DNA of 64,000 bases from Streptomyces davaonensis JCM 4913. Its GTDB lineage: Bacteria; Actinomycetota; Actinomycetes; Streptomycetales; Streptomycetaceae. Location of the stretch: contig NC_020504.1 of assembly GCF_000349325.1 (NCBI RefSeq), forward strand, positions 2,514,053 to 2,578,052, written 5' to 3'. The notes under the pieces were generated by a model. The model made no database searches. It was given only the letters and a program-made list of their open reading frames with translations, and was not told the DNA's origin. Every line of letters starts with the position of its first letter. Position 1 is the first letter of the stretch. Below, piece by piece: positions 63,767-64,000 of the stretch. The translations under genes and the position numbers were made by a program.

Positions 63767-64000
63767 CTAACCGACGTGCGCCCTGCGTACGCCACGGGAG
63801 ACCGTCAGTCTCGTCACCGCCCAGAACAGCGCCAGCGTCGCCAGCGCCATCGCCGCCACCAGCGTCGCTCCGCCCACCACCTTCTCGTAGTCCCGCTGGT
63901 ACAGGCCGTCCACGATGTAGCGGCCGAGGCCGCCGAAGCTGACGTACGCCGCGATCGTCGCCGTCGACACGATCTGGATCGCCGCTGAGCGCAGGCCGCT
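63767..64000 (-). CDS. Osmoprotectant ABC transporter permease (ProW/OpuCB type), C-terminal part
   Basis: The frame runs open to the right edge, so only the last 77 residues are visible. The sequence SAAIQIVSTATIAAYVSFGGLGRYIVDG followed by QRDYEKVVGGATLVA is the conserved C-terminal region of quaternary-amine importer permeases. It has one clear hydrophobic helix (LVAAMALATLALFWAV). It is on the same strand as the binding protein gene at 58744-59679 and is probably part of the same transporter. The rest of the transporter (ATPase, second permease) would lie beyond 64000. Confidence 0.88.
   Translation of the reverse strand, partial: SGLRSAAIQIVSTATIAAYVSFGGLGRYIVDGLYQRDYEKVVGGATLVAAMALATLALFWAVTRLTVSRGVRRAHVG

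Overview
The window is from a Streptomyces chromosome. The base composition is very GC-rich (about 70 percent or more), third codon positions are almost all G or C, and GTG starts and ATGA/GTGA/TGATG gene overlaps are common. It also carries lineage markers: a geosmin synthase, an AfsA/ArpA-type gamma-butyrolactone signalling set, a conservon (cvnA-D), DUF6230/DUF6114 genes, a subtilisin inhibitor of the SSI type and an lrm/mgt macrolide-resistance pair. No tRNA, rRNA, CRISPR array, insertion sequence or phage gene was seen.

Layout. 1-5746: a tightly coupled plus-strand operon with a GAP1-like protein (cut by the window edge), a membrane-tethered zinc-ribbon GTPase, a 41-residue membrane peptide, a TerY-like vWA protein, a PP2C phosphatase and a zinc-ribbon protein kinase. 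It converges on a two-gene minus-strand unit (5748-7603) whose products share an almost identical Asn/Gly-rich motif. 7646-9244: a ketopantoate reductase-like enzyme and a DUF1697 protein. 9584-11848: an MMPL exporter. 11915-14170: the macrolide-resistance operon (23S rRNA methyltransferase plus macrolide glycosyltransferase), preceded by a promoter, a 37-codon leader peptide and mutually exclusive RNA hairpins. 14181-17193: a sugar-type ABC importer without its own ATPase. 17357-22927: an aminoglycoside phosphotransferase-like protein, a divergent LysR/EamA pair, a YbaK protein, a DEDDh exonuclease and a SAV2148-type HEPN protein. 22991-25196: two secreted proteins that together look like a split copper amine oxidase.

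25377-35996 is a glycogen/trehalose region (glgX, treY, treZ). It is interrupted by two M14 carboxypeptidase paralogues, a subtilisin inhibitor overlapping one of them, and an FHA protein. 36038-41401 holds housekeeping and regulatory genes (APH-like, M24 peptidase, LysE exporter, PDZ protein, LysR, a glutamine-amidotransferase-like protein). 41476-48615 holds an unknown protein, geosmin synthase, a coupled hydrolase/P450 pair and a DUF89 protein. 48662-52014 is a gamma-butyrolactone module: two ArpA-type TetR receptors, an AfsA-type synthase, an NAD(P)-binding reductase and two ARE-like operators. 52081-58713 is largely a secretion and cell-envelope block (subtilase with P-domain, membrane-anchored LPMO, small secreted protein, DUF6230/DUF6114 pair, GH43-AbfB). 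58744-64000 is an osmoprotectant ABC binding protein and permease on the minus strand with a complete cvnABCD conservon on the plus strand between them.

The strongest observations are the macrolide-sensing leader of the erm gene, which combines sequences like the ErmC and ErmD arrest peptides, and the GTPase/TerY-P signalling cluster next to a gene pair sharing a candidate amyloid-like signalling motif. All functional statements come from reading sequence and recalled family knowledge; no database search was run.
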